Assembly (NCBI GenBank): GCA_041740995.1 | Contig: JBGSKY010000237.1 | Span: 1-41,083, forward strand | Length of the DNA: 41,083 nt | Source of the DNA: JBGSKY01 sp041740995 | Lineage (GTDB): Bacteria; Planctomycetota; Planctomycetia; Pirellulales; Pirellulaceae | Reading direction: 5' to 3' | Part shown: positions 24,286-33,711 of the stretch, one piece after another | How positions within the stretch are numbered: position 1 is the stretch's first letter | Layout: each line of letters starts with the position of its first letter | Notes under the pieces: model-generated | The model's input: only the letters and a program-made list of their open reading frames with translations | Databases searched by the model: none | What the model was told of the DNA's origin: nothing | Program-made: the position numbers and the translations under genes

Positions 24286-25617
24286 TTAGCTTAATCCTGT
24301 CAGCACGCCGTCGCCGCAGAAATCCGGGTTGCCGAACGAGTCTTGCGGGTAACCAATTGCCGCTGCCAGAGTCATCAATAAGCGGTTGTGAGGCACTCGC
24401 TTATAGTCAACCGCTCGACCGGTTTTGAAACCCAAGCCACCGCCAACAAGCACAAATGGAATGTTGTCGCGAGTGTGCGAGTTCCCTTTACCCAGCTCGT
24501 TTGTCCAAACAATGGTCGTATTGTCGAGCATCGAACCATTGCCATCTGGCTCAGGTGTAGCAGCCAATCGATTGGCAAGATATGCGACCTGTTCGCAATA
24601 CCAAGTGTTGATTTTGATCAAGTTTTCGTAGGCGGACTCGTTACTGTCTGGTTCGTGAGAGAGCTCGTGGTGGCCTTCGTCGATTCCAAGCCAACGCATC
24701 TTCGCTCCACCCACGCTATTGGTGATTTGGAAAGATGCGACACGAGCGAAATCGGATGCAAAACTGCTGACCATCAGGTCCATCTGCATCCTGGTCAATT
24801 GAGGCATGTTATCGTTCTGCTCCTCAATGTTTGGTGGCAGCTCAGGAATTGCATGTCCAAGATCCTTTGGCTTCTGCGACATCTCGCGTTGAAGTTCTTG
24901 CTCAATTTGGCGAACCATTTGTAAATGATCTTGCAGAATTCGACGATCGTCGGCGCTGATCAGCTGTTCTGCTTTTCGAAATTCGTCACCCAATCCGTCA
25001 AGCACGCTGGCAAGCAATTCTCGGTTTTTCGTCTGGCCATAGAGCTTGTCAAACATCTGGTAAGGATTATCAATTGGTGCGACCGGTTGATTTGCACCGG
25101 CATACGACATCCGCGTCCAAGTATCAGCCCTCTCCGGAACCATCACGCCAAACTCGAGCGATCCAAAACGAGTTTGCGTTTCTGGTGCGGCTTGCATTTG
25201 ATTCCGCAAATACTGATCAAGCGAGATACCCATCGACCAGCCGGCAGGGGTATCGGAACCACCCTGAATATCACCGGGGAAGAGCTCAATGCCAGTCAGC
25301 AGACAACCGATTCCTCGCATATGCCCATCACCGTCTCCTTGGATTTGATTGCACATTCCGTGGATGGTTAGCAGCTTGCTCTTGACGCTCTCAAGCGGTT
25401 GCAGAATTCTTTTGAGCGACATCGCTTCGTCAGCAGGGTCCGGCCAAAAATGATCTGGAATTACGCCATTGGGGCTGAATACGAAAACGATTCGTTTTTT
25501 CGGTGACGTACTCGCCGAGGCACTCGCGAATGAAGGCAAGCCGACCAAAAAATTGCTTGCGGCGAGGCTGATGCCGGATCGAACCAAAAAGTCGCGACGG
25601 GTTGGAAAAGAAATCAT
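24286..25617 (-). CDS. DUF1552 protein, Tat-exported
   Basis: 443 residues with a Tat signal (TRRDFLVRSGISLAAS). The body matches the DUF1552 family by eye: FVFSPNGVIPDHFWP, SKLLTIHGMCNQIQGDGDGH, GIGCLLTGIE, TTIVWTNELGKGNSHTRDNI, FVLVGGGLGF. This family is abundant in planctomycetes and always paired with DUF1592-type cytochrome-like proteins; its biochemical role is not established. The gene begins 3 bp after the stop of the DUF1592 protein, so they form an operon. Confidence 0.88.
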   Translation of the reverse strand: MISFPTRRDFLVRSGISLAASNFLVGLPSFASASASTSPKKRIVFVFSPNGVIPDHFWPDPADEAMSLKRILQPLESVKSKLLTIHGMCNQIQGDGDGHMRGIGCLLTGIELFPGDIQGGSDTPAGWSMGISLDQYLRNQMQAAPETQTRFGSLEFGVMVPERADTWTRMSYAGANQPVAPIDNPYQMFDKLYGQTKNRELLASVLDGLGDEFRKAEQLISADDRRILQDHLQMVRQIEQELQREMSQKPKDLGHAIPELPPNIEEQNDNMPQLTRMQMDLMVSSFASDFARVASFQITNSVGGAKMRWLGIDEGHHELSHEPDSNESAYENLIKINTWYCEQVAYLANRLAATPEPDGNGSMLDNTTIVWTNELGKGNSHTRDNIPFVLVGGGLGFKTGRAVDYKRVPHNRLLMTLAAAIGYPQDSFGNPDFCGDGVLTGLS

Positions 25618-25620
25618 AAT

Positions 25621-27975
25621 TTATGTCCCTTGGCCTTCAAGAATACTCGGATTGGTTGCCGAAATGACTGCGATTTCGACGATCAAAGTTTGAATGTTAA
25701 ATTGGCTTTCCACAAACTTTTGCATTAGTCGCTGACTTGCATCGACCCCAAAAGCCTCGATCGGTTGTTTGACAAAATGCTGAAACGCGCGATTGACGAA
25801 CGCACGGCGTGCATCGTCACTGTCGATCAAATAACTTGCCAGTGAGTGCGGACCTTCCAGTTCGATTGTTTCGCCATCTGCCGAAACATAAGTCCCAGCC
25901 GCATTGATCGGCTTGGCTTTCTCTTGCTCGCGGAAACGTCCAACCGCGTCATAGTTTTCCAAAATAAAGCCCAAGCCATTAATCCGAGAATGGCACGCTT
26001 GGCAAGCCTCCGCGCCAGTCTGCAAACTGACTCGATCGCGCGTTGTCAAATCTGGATGAAGATCAGGACTGAACGGCGTGAATGCCTCGTTCGGCGGACG
26101 CAGCGTCCGACCGAAAACGTATCGCGTTAAAAAGACGCCGCGATGAATCGGGGACGTGGAATCATGGTAAGCCAATCCGCTCATCAGAAAGGGATGAGTC
26201 ATTATGCCAAAACGATGCTCAGGATCGCCAACGCTGGGGGACAAATCTGTTGTCGCTAACTCGTCCGCTCGTTTGTAACAGTCACCGTAGAATGCCGCAA
26301 TTCGGTTGTTGGTGTAGACCCAGTCCCGAGTAAAAAACTTGCGATAATCGCTTCCGTCAGACCAGACGACATCGTCCAAAGCAGCATTTAGCGAGGCCTT
26401 TAAATCGGCGACTAACTCGGGTTCGAATCCGTTGAATTGCGACTCGTCTTTGCGAATATCGGTTAAATGCTGCAAATTTAACCACGCGTGCAACATTGTT
26501 CGAATCTTGTATCGCGCACGATAGTCAGTCAGCATTCGAGTAGCGGTTTCACGAATCTGAGCTTCGTTTGCAAGCTGGCCTTTACCGACACGATGCAGCA
26601 ACCAATCATCGCTGGGCAAGGAATCGTACATGACCAGCGCCAAACGATTCGCTGCAGTTGCTGATGCATTTTGAAGTTCGCCGAGAGACGGATAGAGAAA
26701 CCAAGGCGACTTTAAAGCTACCAACACGACTCGTTTGATCGCTTCAGAATCGTCATCGGTAGTCATTAAGAACTGATCAACGTAGGCCGATTTTTGTTCG
26801 TCATCGAGCTTTCCACGAAACGCGACCTCGATCAACTCTACCAAAAAATCGCGTAGCTTCGTTCGATTGTCCGTTTTGTCTTTACGATGCTGGCGTTGGT
26901 ATGTCGGCCAAATCTCCGATACCGTGATTTGCGCAAATTCGAGCGCTGCTGCAGTTACCGCGTCGTCCCATTGGCGATTGATTGAAATTCCTCGATCATA
27001 CCCATAGCTGCGATCATCGGGAGGCAAATGAGTTTGTAGCGAATAAGCATTTGGAGCCCAGCCCGATCGGAGATTTCTAGCTGGTATGACCGTTTCAACT
27101 CCGCCCGGTGGAATCCACCGGAGAACGATCTTCGCCGGAGGCTGCTCCGTCTTTCGCTCGCGCTGACGCAATTCAAGTCGGATCGGATAGACTCGCCCAC
27201 CGGTCAATTCGACAGGTTCATTAAAGACCGTTTTATCACCTGACTGAACATGGTTGTCGATCAACATCCGTTCCGCATGGCCAAGCTTTAAATTGAACGA
27301 ACAAGAGCTTTCGACAATGATTTGATATCTTCCGGTCTCCTGGATTTCCAGTCCGCCCTCCCAATAGATGTAAAATTGCTTTCCATTAATTCCATCACCT
27401 GGACCGTCATGTCCAAAATCGAAATTGATCGTCGCATCGTCGCGCTCAATCTTCTTTTTGTCTTCTTTCCAGCGTTCACCGTCGAAATACAAACCATGCA
27501 AGCCTCGCGTTTCGCTAACAGCAGCGATTTCTGAAAAGTGCGCGTATAAGTCAGATAGGCTTTGTCGCAGCTGGTCTGACGTTAAATGGGTCAAAACAAC
27601 TTTTGGCGGACGATTGCGAACCTGGGCTGCGGGGCTGTAAAACGCGTAGTGAATATAGTCGGCGACCGCCTGTGCATCTTCCGCTGTGCAGGCCTCCGGT
27701 TCGCCTTCAGGCATCGTCTCTGAAATCAGCTTCGTCAGTTCACCAATGGATGAATCACCGACCAGCGAGCGTTCGTAAGCACCGTTGACACCCTCCCCAG
27801 CAGCACCATGACAATCCGCACATTGGCGTTTGTAGATCAATTCACCTTCGAGGCGCGGATTGACTTTTGCACCGCTGTCCGTTTGGCTTTCAGTCGCTAC
27901 GCAGAACGGTCCCATCAGCGCCAGACAGGCAGCGAAAAGCGAATTCGTTAATGCGAATCGAGAATTCATAGACAT
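25621..27975 (-). CDS. DUF1592/DUF1588-type exported protein with cytochrome c motif and PA14-like insert
   Basis: About 784 residues from the ATG at 27975 (a TTG 33 bp upstream is less likely). A signal peptide is followed by a haem-type motif CADCH (52-56) in YKRQCADCHGAAGEGVNG. A PA14-like region (LHGLYFDGERWKED ... GRYQIIVESSCSFNLKL) lies near 155-320. Then come DUF1595/DUF1592-type blocks (EVAFRGKLDDEQKS; ALKSPWFLYPS; AATRMLTDYRARYKI-like helices), HDSTSPIHRGVFLTRYVFGR, and a second CQACH near the C-terminus (DUF1588/DUF1585 part: NRAFQHFVKQPIEAFG). Likely a periplasmic redox or polysaccharide-handling protein; unproven. First gene of the pair with DUF1552. Confidence 0.85.
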   Translation of the reverse strand: MSMNSRFALTNSLFAACLALMGPFCVATESQTDSGAKVNPRLEGELIYKRQCADCHGAAGEGVNGAYERSLVGDSSIGELTKLISETMPEGEPEACTAEDAQAVADYIHYAFYSPAAQVRNRPPKVVLTHLTSDQLRQSLSDLYAHFSEIAAVSETRGLHGLYFDGERWKEDKKKIERDDATINFDFGHDGPGDGINGKQFYIYWEGGLEIQETGRYQIIVESSCSFNLKLGHAERMLIDNHVQSGDKTVFNEPVELTGGRVYPIRLELRQRERKTEQPPAKIVLRWIPPGGVETVIPARNLRSGWAPNAYSLQTHLPPDDRSYGYDRGISINRQWDDAVTAAALEFAQITVSEIWPTYQRQHRKDKTDNRTKLRDFLVELIEVAFRGKLDDEQKSAYVDQFLMTTDDDSEAIKRVVLVALKSPWFLYPSLGELQNASATAANRLALVMYDSLPSDDWLLHRVGKGQLANEAQIRETATRMLTDYRARYKIRTMLHAWLNLQHLTDIRKDESQFNGFEPELVADLKASLNAALDDVVWSDGSDYRKFFTRDWVYTNNRIAAFYGDCYKRADELATTDLSPSVGDPEHRFGIMTHPFLMSGLAYHDSTSPIHRGVFLTRYVFGRTLRPPNEAFTPFSPDLHPDLTTRDRVSLQTGAEACQACHSRINGLGFILENYDAVGRFREQEKAKPINAAGTYVSADGETIELEGPHSLASYLIDSDDARRAFVNRAFQHFVKQPIEAFGVDASQRLMQKFVESQFNIQTLIVEIAVISATNPSILEGQGT

Positions 27976-28219
27976 GTATCTGGAAAGACAGTCGAACACG
28001 GAGTCCAAAAATCTTGTTGTAGGTGGGATTTCCCAGTCACATGATGACGCAACATAGGAAATTTGAGGGAGAGCAGCGATTGAACTCGCTGCATCACTTT
28101 ATTCTAGCAAATTTTGTCGCAGGTCAACGGTCAAAAAAGCCTACCAAATCATTGATTCGACATTATTTGCTAAAAAGTTTACTGACTGACGTCAAATGTG
28201 GCATCGCGCAATCGAAAGT

Positions 28220-29989
28220 TCAACCATTTTTTTGGTTAACGTCGGCAAATCTCGACTTTTTTCGACCAAGAAAGGTTCGAAAATTTTCCAGTGACCAGGT
28301 GTTAACAATCCGCTCGCGGGCAAGCCCAGCCCGTCGAGCCTGCGTAATGCCGAAAAACATCTGGCCAAAATTGTCGATGCTATGTGCGTCGGTGTTCATA
28401 GTAAAAAATGCGCCGGCCGAATTCGCAGACATGATATGGATGTCGGAGAGGTCTAATCGATAGGGACTGCAATTGATCTCTAGCGCCGTGCCGCTGGACA
28501 CCGCCGCTTCAATAACCGCCTCAATGTCAACTTCGTAAGGCTCACGCTTTCCAATTAGTCGCCCAGTTGGATGAGCGATCGCTGAGACATAAGGTTTGCC
28601 AATCGCCATTAGTAACCGCTCGGTAATCTGTTCACGCGATTGTTTCTGTCCGTAGTGAACACTTGCCAACACCCAATCCGCTTGCATCAACACATCGTCG
28701 GGCAAGTCCATCGTAGCATTTTCTAAAATATCGCATTCAATACCTTTGAAGACCCAAAAACCATCGTCACAAGCAGAATTAATTGCGTCGATTTGCGACC
28801 ATTGCCGGAGCAATCGTTCGGTGTCCAGTCCCCGTGCCATAGCGACTCGTTGACTGTGATCTGTGATTGCGATGTGGGTGTAGCCATGCTGCTTAGCCGT
28901 AGCGATCATCACCTCCAGCGACTCTTGACCATCGGTCTCGTTCGTGTGCATGTGCAGGTCGCAACGAATATCGGCAAGGTTGACCAAGCGATCGGCTATC
29001 TCCGGAAAGTCTTTGTTAAATTCAAATCGATTCTCCCGCAATTCCGGTGCGATCCACGGCAACCCAAGATGAGCGTAGACATCTTCCTCAGACTCACAAG
29101 GCAATGATTTCTTTTCATCGCTGAGCGAAAAAAGTCCATACTCGTTCAGCTTCAGTCCGCGATCATTAGCGATTTGACGTACGCGAATATTGTGCTGTTG
29201 CGAACCGGTAAAATACTGCAAGGCGGCCCCCCACGAAGCGGCTGGAACAACTCGCAAGTCAGCCTGGAAAGCATCTTTCAATCGGACGCTCATTTTGGTC
29301 TCGCCACGTTGCAACACCTCGGTGATGAACTCATATCCAGCGAAGTGATCCATGGCGGCCTTGATATCGCTGGCAACAACCAAAATATCCAAATCGCCAA
29401 CGGTCTCTCGACCACGACGAAAGCTGCCCGCGAATTTCAGCTTGGTAATCTCTTTGCAATTCTTGAGGTAACTTTCCAAAGCGTCTGCAATTCGAGTCAC
29501 TTTATCAATCCGCAATCTTCGCATCGCAGATTCGGCAATCGTCAAGCCGTGCAAAATCGATTGTTCTGTCTTGGCACCAAAGCCCTTCAACTCACGAATT
29601 TTTCCAGCTTCTCCAGCTTGTTTCAGCGAAACAAGATCGACGATACCAAGCTGCTCGAACAGCACGCCGACTTTCTTTGCGCCCAGGCCAGGAACGCTCA
29701 GCAGCTTTAGTAACGTTGCTGGGTATCTTTCGCGCAGTGCCTCCAACGCAGCAATTTTTCCTGTGTCTAACAATTCCTTGGTCTTATCAGCAATCGCGGT
29801 CCCAATACCTTTGACCGCTGAAAGCTTTTCGCCGTTTTCTAACAGCGATCGAATCGATTTTGGCAGCTCGCGAATCGCTTCGGCGCCGTTGCGATAGGCT
29901 CTGACTCGAAACGCGTTTTCGTTTTGAATTTCGAGCCAGTCCGCGATTTCATCAAAATGACCGGCGATGGCTGAGTTATCGTATTCCAT
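28220..29989 (-). CDS. polX: DNA polymerase X family (PolX) with PHP domain
   Basis: 589 residues from the ATG at 29989 (MEYDNSAIAGHFDEIADW). The frame runs 27 codons further up but lacks family similarity. Residues about 1-320 are the family X polymerase: helix-hairpin-helix motifs (VKGIGTAIADKTKEL; VPGLGAKKVG; LKGFGAKTEQS) and catalytic GSFRRGRETVGDLDILV. Residues about 335-580 are a PHP domain (RCDLHMHTNETDG, AITDHSQRVAMARG, GIECDIL, SVHYGQ, SAIAHPTGR, NTDAHS) giving 3'-5' exonuclease and AP-endonuclease activity. Role: base excision or gap-filling repair. Transcribed divergently from the ABC exporter. Confidence 0.93.
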   Translation of the reverse strand: MEYDNSAIAGHFDEIADWLEIQNENAFRVRAYRNGAEAIRELPKSIRSLLENGEKLSAVKGIGTAIADKTKELLDTGKIAALEALRERYPATLLKLLSVPGLGAKKVGVLFEQLGIVDLVSLKQAGEAGKIRELKGFGAKTEQSILHGLTIAESAMRRLRIDKVTRIADALESYLKNCKEITKLKFAGSFRRGRETVGDLDILVVASDIKAAMDHFAGYEFITEVLQRGETKMSVRLKDAFQADLRVVPAASWGAALQYFTGSQQHNIRVRQIANDRGLKLNEYGLFSLSDEKKSLPCESEEDVYAHLGLPWIAPELRENRFEFNKDFPEIADRLVNLADIRCDLHMHTNETDGQESLEVMIATAKQHGYTHIAITDHSQRVAMARGLDTERLLRQWSQIDAINSACDDGFWVFKGIECDILENATMDLPDDVLMQADWVLASVHYGQKQSREQITERLLMAIGKPYVSAIAHPTGRLIGKREPYEVDIEAVIEAAVSSGTALEINCSPYRLDLSDIHIMSANSAGAFFTMNTDAHSIDNFGQMFFGITQARRAGLARERIVNTWSLENFRTFLGRKKSRFADVNQKNG

Positions 29990-30272
29990 ATAATCTATGG
30001 CTTCTCTGAACCAGGTGTAATCGTCCAAATCCGTCAACAGTGGACGAGATGATATAGTAAGGCACGACAAGTTAGATGAAAATGCTCGGCGATGCTTTCG
30101 TTTTACTGCTAGTCTAACGCATCTTGATCTGCGATTTGATTGCCATAAGCCAGGAGCGGTTCTGGCCGACCGACATTTGCCAGGACCGTGCTAGGTCCAC
30201 ATGATGATCATGCTGTAACCGTACGCCAGGGCCGATTGTTGACGCCGAAGTTTTACAACCTGAGAGAAAAGC

Positions 30273-31175
30273 TTGAATCCCAGCCTCGCTATCGAAGTCG
30301 ATAAGCTCGTCAAACAATATCGCGGTTTTCGCGCACTTGATGAATTGTCAATCGAAGTGCCTCGCGGCGGCGTATTCGGATTGCTGGGCCCGAACGGAGC
30401 TGGGAAAACCACCTTGCTTCGAAGCTTGATGGGATATATTCGCAGCACATCTGGTAAAGCTTTTATGATGGGCCATCCGGTTGGCTTGGATTCGCTCGCG
30501 GTTCGCGCAACAACGGCTTATCTACCAGCCGAAGCAAAGCTGTTTCGAATGATGCGCGGCAGCAGTGTGCTTGAATTTTTTAGCCACGTTCATCCACGTG
30601 GCAATCTTAAACGAGCTAAGGAGATCGCTGAATCGTTGCAACTGGACCTCCGTCGCGTTGTTGCATTCATGTCAACCGGAATGCGTCAGAAACTTGCGAT
30701 CGCTTGCGTGCTGGCTACTGACTGCGAGCTGCTAATGCTTGACGAGCCGACTGCCAACCTAGATCCGACCGTTCGCGGCGAAGTCATGAATCTGATTCGT
30801 CAATCGCATCAGCGCGGTGCGACTGTAGTGTTGTCGTCGCATATCTTGGACGAGATCGAAGATCTATGTGATCGCGCAGCGATTGTCGTCGAAGGAAAAG
30901 TCCAATCATCGGTCGATCTACACACGATGCGACGCTCGTTTGTTTTGAAGACTAGAAATCCCAAACCAAGCTTGCCACAACCGCCTGATGGACTGCGGAA
31001 ACAGTCGCAAACCGCGTCGGCATCCAAGCAATCCAGCGAACTATGGGAGCTTGATACGAGCCTACTGTCGATTAACGAAGCGATGCAATTCTTAATTCAT
31101 CACGAACTCCAACTTACCGATATCCAGCCGTTGGGCTTGAAGGCAATATATCAATCGTGTTCCGTATCCTCTTGA
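30273..31175 (+). CDS. ABC transporter ATP-binding protein
   Basis: 300 residues from a TTG start with GAGAG upstream. Walker A GPNGAGKTT, signature MSTGMRQKLAIA (Ser-Thr-Gly instead of Ser-Gly-Gly), Walker B LLMLDEPTANLDP, H-loop LSSHILDE. It resembles the ATPases of NatA/CcmA-like or ABC-2 export systems. The C-terminal ~70 residues are an extra variable tail (SLPQPPDGLRKQSQTASA). The gene overlaps the permease start by 19 bp, so both are co-translated. Substrate unknown. Confidence 0.9.
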   Translation: MNPSLAIEVDKLVKQYRGFRALDELSIEVPRGGVFGLLGPNGAGKTTLLRSLMGYIRSTSGKAFMMGHPVGLDSLAVRATTAYLPAEAKLFRMMRGSSVLEFFSHVHPRGNLKRAKEIAESLQLDLRRVVAFMSTGMRQKLAIACVLATDCELLMLDEPTANLDPTVRGEVMNLIRQSHQRGATVVLSSHILDEIEDLCDRAAIVVEGKVQSSVDLHTMRRSFVLKTRNPKPSLPQPPDGLRKQSQTASASKQSSELWELDTSLLSINEAMQFLIHHELQLTDIQPLGLKAIYQSCSVSS

Positions 31176-32122
31176 AAAAGTATGCCAACGATTCCTGGCT
31201 CTTGATGCTTTGCTCGGCGACGATCCTCTGCATGTTCACATGGGTTCGCATCTGGACAGTGGCACAGTTTGAGTTGAGCGGCTTCCAACCATTGATCGAA
31301 CAATTTAGAGTCTTCGAAAAATTTTCGCCGGTTCCGTTGGAGCAATTTTTGACCTATGAAGGAATCATCGGGTTGACATTCGCCGAACCAATATTGTTGC
31401 TATGCATTCTGACGTGGTCGATCAGCCGCGGTTCAGACGTCGTCAGCGGCGAGCTGAATCGAGGCACCCTGGAATTGTTGTTGTCCCAGCCGATCAAACG
31501 TCATCGATTGCTGCTCGCCCACGGACTGATAAGTGTGCTTGGACTTGCCGTTCTATGTACTTCTGCGTTCGTTGGATTAGTTGGCGGGATCTACACCAAT
31601 TCGACGCCGGTGCTTGAACAACCTGACCCGGTAAAGATCATGGGAATTGACGTAACCAGTCTGTGGAGCATCACTCCGGTGCAACGTATGGTTCCTTTAT
31701 CGGAGCTTGTACCGCTGGAAAATTACATCGCCCCAACCGTCAATTTATTCTCGCTTGGCTTCTTTGTACTTGCTCTATCAGTTATGGTCAGCTCGATCGA
31801 TCAATATCGTTGGCGAACGATTGGTATCGTGATCGGCATCTATGTTCTACAGGCGCTTCTTTTCATTCTGGGTAAATCAACAAAAAAAACACGGTTTTTG
31901 GTGCCATTCAGTTTCTTGGCGGCGTATCAACCAGATTGGATGGTTCAGGCGACGGCTCATATGAATATGAGTCCACTTACCTTCTTTGTTCCGACTAACG
32001 AATGGCTAGGCTTTCATTTTGGACCTGCCGGCTTCAGCGCTGCGCTGCTGACGCTTGGTATTGCTTGTTATGCCGTCGCCTTTATCGCATTCTCGCGCCG
32101 GGACTTGCCAGCGCCAACATAA
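31157..32122 (+). CDS. ABC-2 type transporter permease
   Basis: 321 residues from a GTG start, with about six hydrophobic segments (e.g. LMLCSATILCMFTWVRI; LLLCILTWSISRGSDVV; ISVLGLAVLCTSAFVGLVG; LFSLGFFVLALSVMVSS; IVIGIYVLQALLFILG; LLTLGIACYAVAFIAF). The SRGSDVVSGELNRGTLELLL motif is typical of ABC-2 permeases. It is the membrane half of the exporter whose ATPase overlaps upstream. What is exported cannot be inferred. Confidence 0.88.
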   Translation: MFRILLKKYANDSWLLMLCSATILCMFTWVRIWTVAQFELSGFQPLIEQFRVFEKFSPVPLEQFLTYEGIIGLTFAEPILLLCILTWSISRGSDVVSGELNRGTLELLLSQPIKRHRLLLAHGLISVLGLAVLCTSAFVGLVGGIYTNSTPVLEQPDPVKIMGIDVTSLWSITPVQRMVPLSELVPLENYIAPTVNLFSLGFFVLALSVMVSSIDQYRWRTIGIVIGIYVLQALLFILGKSTKKTRFLVPFSFLAAYQPDWMVQATAHMNMSPLTFFVPTNEWLGFHFGPAGFSAALLTLGIACYAVAFIAFSRRDLPAPT

Positions 32123-32217
32123 ATGTTTCGCAGAAGAGCTAAGAAATTGTTTCAATAACGCAGCGGAAGATGTCAATCTTGTCGACTGACTTGAGAATTC
32201 ATTGCCGATTCTGAGAG

Positions 32218-33648
32218 TCATATCTCTTCAGGCGATTTGGATTGAAAGTCCCAGACAATATCGCCAGCAGCGACGATCTTGCCGAGCTTCGTTCGCAATA
32301 ATTGTGATGGTAAATCTTGCGGAAACTGTTCGCAAAGTTGATTGGCCAGCTTGATCGCTCGAGCCAGTCTCCCGCTTCGCACGTCGCTGATAATCTGTGA
32401 AAAACCGAATGCTATCAGCGGAAAAACTCGATTACTTGGATCGCCAATTTCCCAAATCGCAATGGGCTCAGCGATGTTTACAAGTCTTGCAAATCCCAGA
32501 GGGCGAATACTGAGAGTCGAGTTGTCTTTCAAAAGATCGACAGTACTTTGGCCGACAAGTATTCCAGACTGAAAATGCTTGGCGAGCCCTTGCAGCCGAC
32601 TAGCGATGTTGACCGTGCTTCCTAGCGGACCGTATTTAAACTTGCGTTGCGAACCAATGTTTCCGACGCATGCTGGCCCGGAATAAATTCCGATTCGAAA
32701 GTCTATCGGCACGCCAGTCTTTTTCAGCCATCGATCGTCAATAAGCGGTCGCTGTTGCAACAGTTCAATCGCACTTAAGCAGCAACGACTTGCATGATCA
32801 GTTCGTCGGATCGGCGCGCCCCACATGCTCATCATTTCGTCGCCGATGTAATCGACCACTACACCGTCATGCTGAAAAACGGTCTCCGTCAACACATCTA
32901 GAATTGATCTGATCCACTCCATCGAGACGCGTGCTCCGAGCAGGCTGCTGACGGCACTGAATCCAACAATGTCGCAAAAGAGAACCGTGATCTGAGCGTC
33001 AGTCGCTTCAAGCAAAGATGGATTTCTTTCCAACTCTTGGGCGAGCGCTGGCGTAAAGAACTGTTCAAACTGAACTCGCATTTCCAATGCTTTGCGTTGT
33101 TCTTTTTCTCGCGATATTCCTGTCGCTGTGCCACCAGCAATGACTTCGACCATCGCGCCTTCTAGTGCGGAGATCTCCGGTCGATCGGCCCAATTGGTTC
33201 CTTTGCGAACTCCATAGAGCGCTCCAATAAGTTGCTGGTCGTGATCAAGTATCGGCGCGGCAATAACGGCTTCAACGCCCAGCAAGCTGCCTCGTAGATC
33301 ATATTCCTTCGGCAAACGCCGAATCATTTGCCGATTTTGCGTCAACTCGCTGAGGATGGTTTGACTGGGTTCGAATTCGGTTGTGTCAACGAGCTTATTT
33401 TTTGCCCCAACCGCCACTGGCAACCATTGGCCTTCGCGGATTTGCAAAGCCATCACAATATCCAAGCCGATGATTTGAAGTGTGGCTTCAACAGCTTGGT
33501 CCCAATAGTCCGATCGCCCCGCCGCACTTCGAAGCACTTGCATCGTTTCATCGAGCCAGTTTAAAACTTGGTCGGTAGAAAGTTTTTCAACTTCGGTAGT
33601 TGATCGAAGCGAGGCGTTTGGATTCGGTATCGCTGAATCTTGTGTCAT
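32218..33648 (-). CDS. GAF domain adenylate/guanylate cyclase (class III)
   Basis: 476 residues, no membrane segment. Residues about 45-185 are a GAF-like sensor (VIAAPILDHDQQLIGALYGV). The cyclase domain (about 218-400) has VLFCDIVGFS with Asp226, VVDYIGDEMMSMWG with Asp270 (the metal pair), and FKYGPLGSTVNIASRLQG with Lys338, Ser344 where class IIIa enzymes have Asp, Asn347 and Arg351. The substrate Lys is present, so ATP is the probable substrate; Ser for Asp is a known class III variation. The gene follows the histidine kinase by 63 bp on the same strand, probably one signalling unit. Confidence 0.88.
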   Translation of the reverse strand: MTQDSAIPNPNASLRSTTEVEKLSTDQVLNWLDETMQVLRSAAGRSDYWDQAVEATLQIIGLDIVMALQIREGQWLPVAVGAKNKLVDTTEFEPSQTILSELTQNRQMIRRLPKEYDLRGSLLGVEAVIAAPILDHDQQLIGALYGVRKGTNWADRPEISALEGAMVEVIAGGTATGISREKEQRKALEMRVQFEQFFTPALAQELERNPSLLEATDAQITVLFCDIVGFSAVSSLLGARVSMEWIRSILDVLTETVFQHDGVVVDYIGDEMMSMWGAPIRRTDHASRCCLSAIELLQQRPLIDDRWLKKTGVPIDFRIGIYSGPACVGNIGSQRKFKYGPLGSTVNIASRLQGLAKHFQSGILVGQSTVDLLKDNSTLSIRPLGFARLVNIAEPIAIWEIGDPSNRVFPLIAFGFSQIISDVRSGRLARAIKLANQLCEQFPQDLPSQLLRTKLGKIVAAGDIVWDFQSKSPEEI

Positions 33649-33711
33649 GCGATCAATTGTAGCCTAACAATTCAATCTAAATCACACGACGGTTGCCAAG
33701 AATTTGCAACC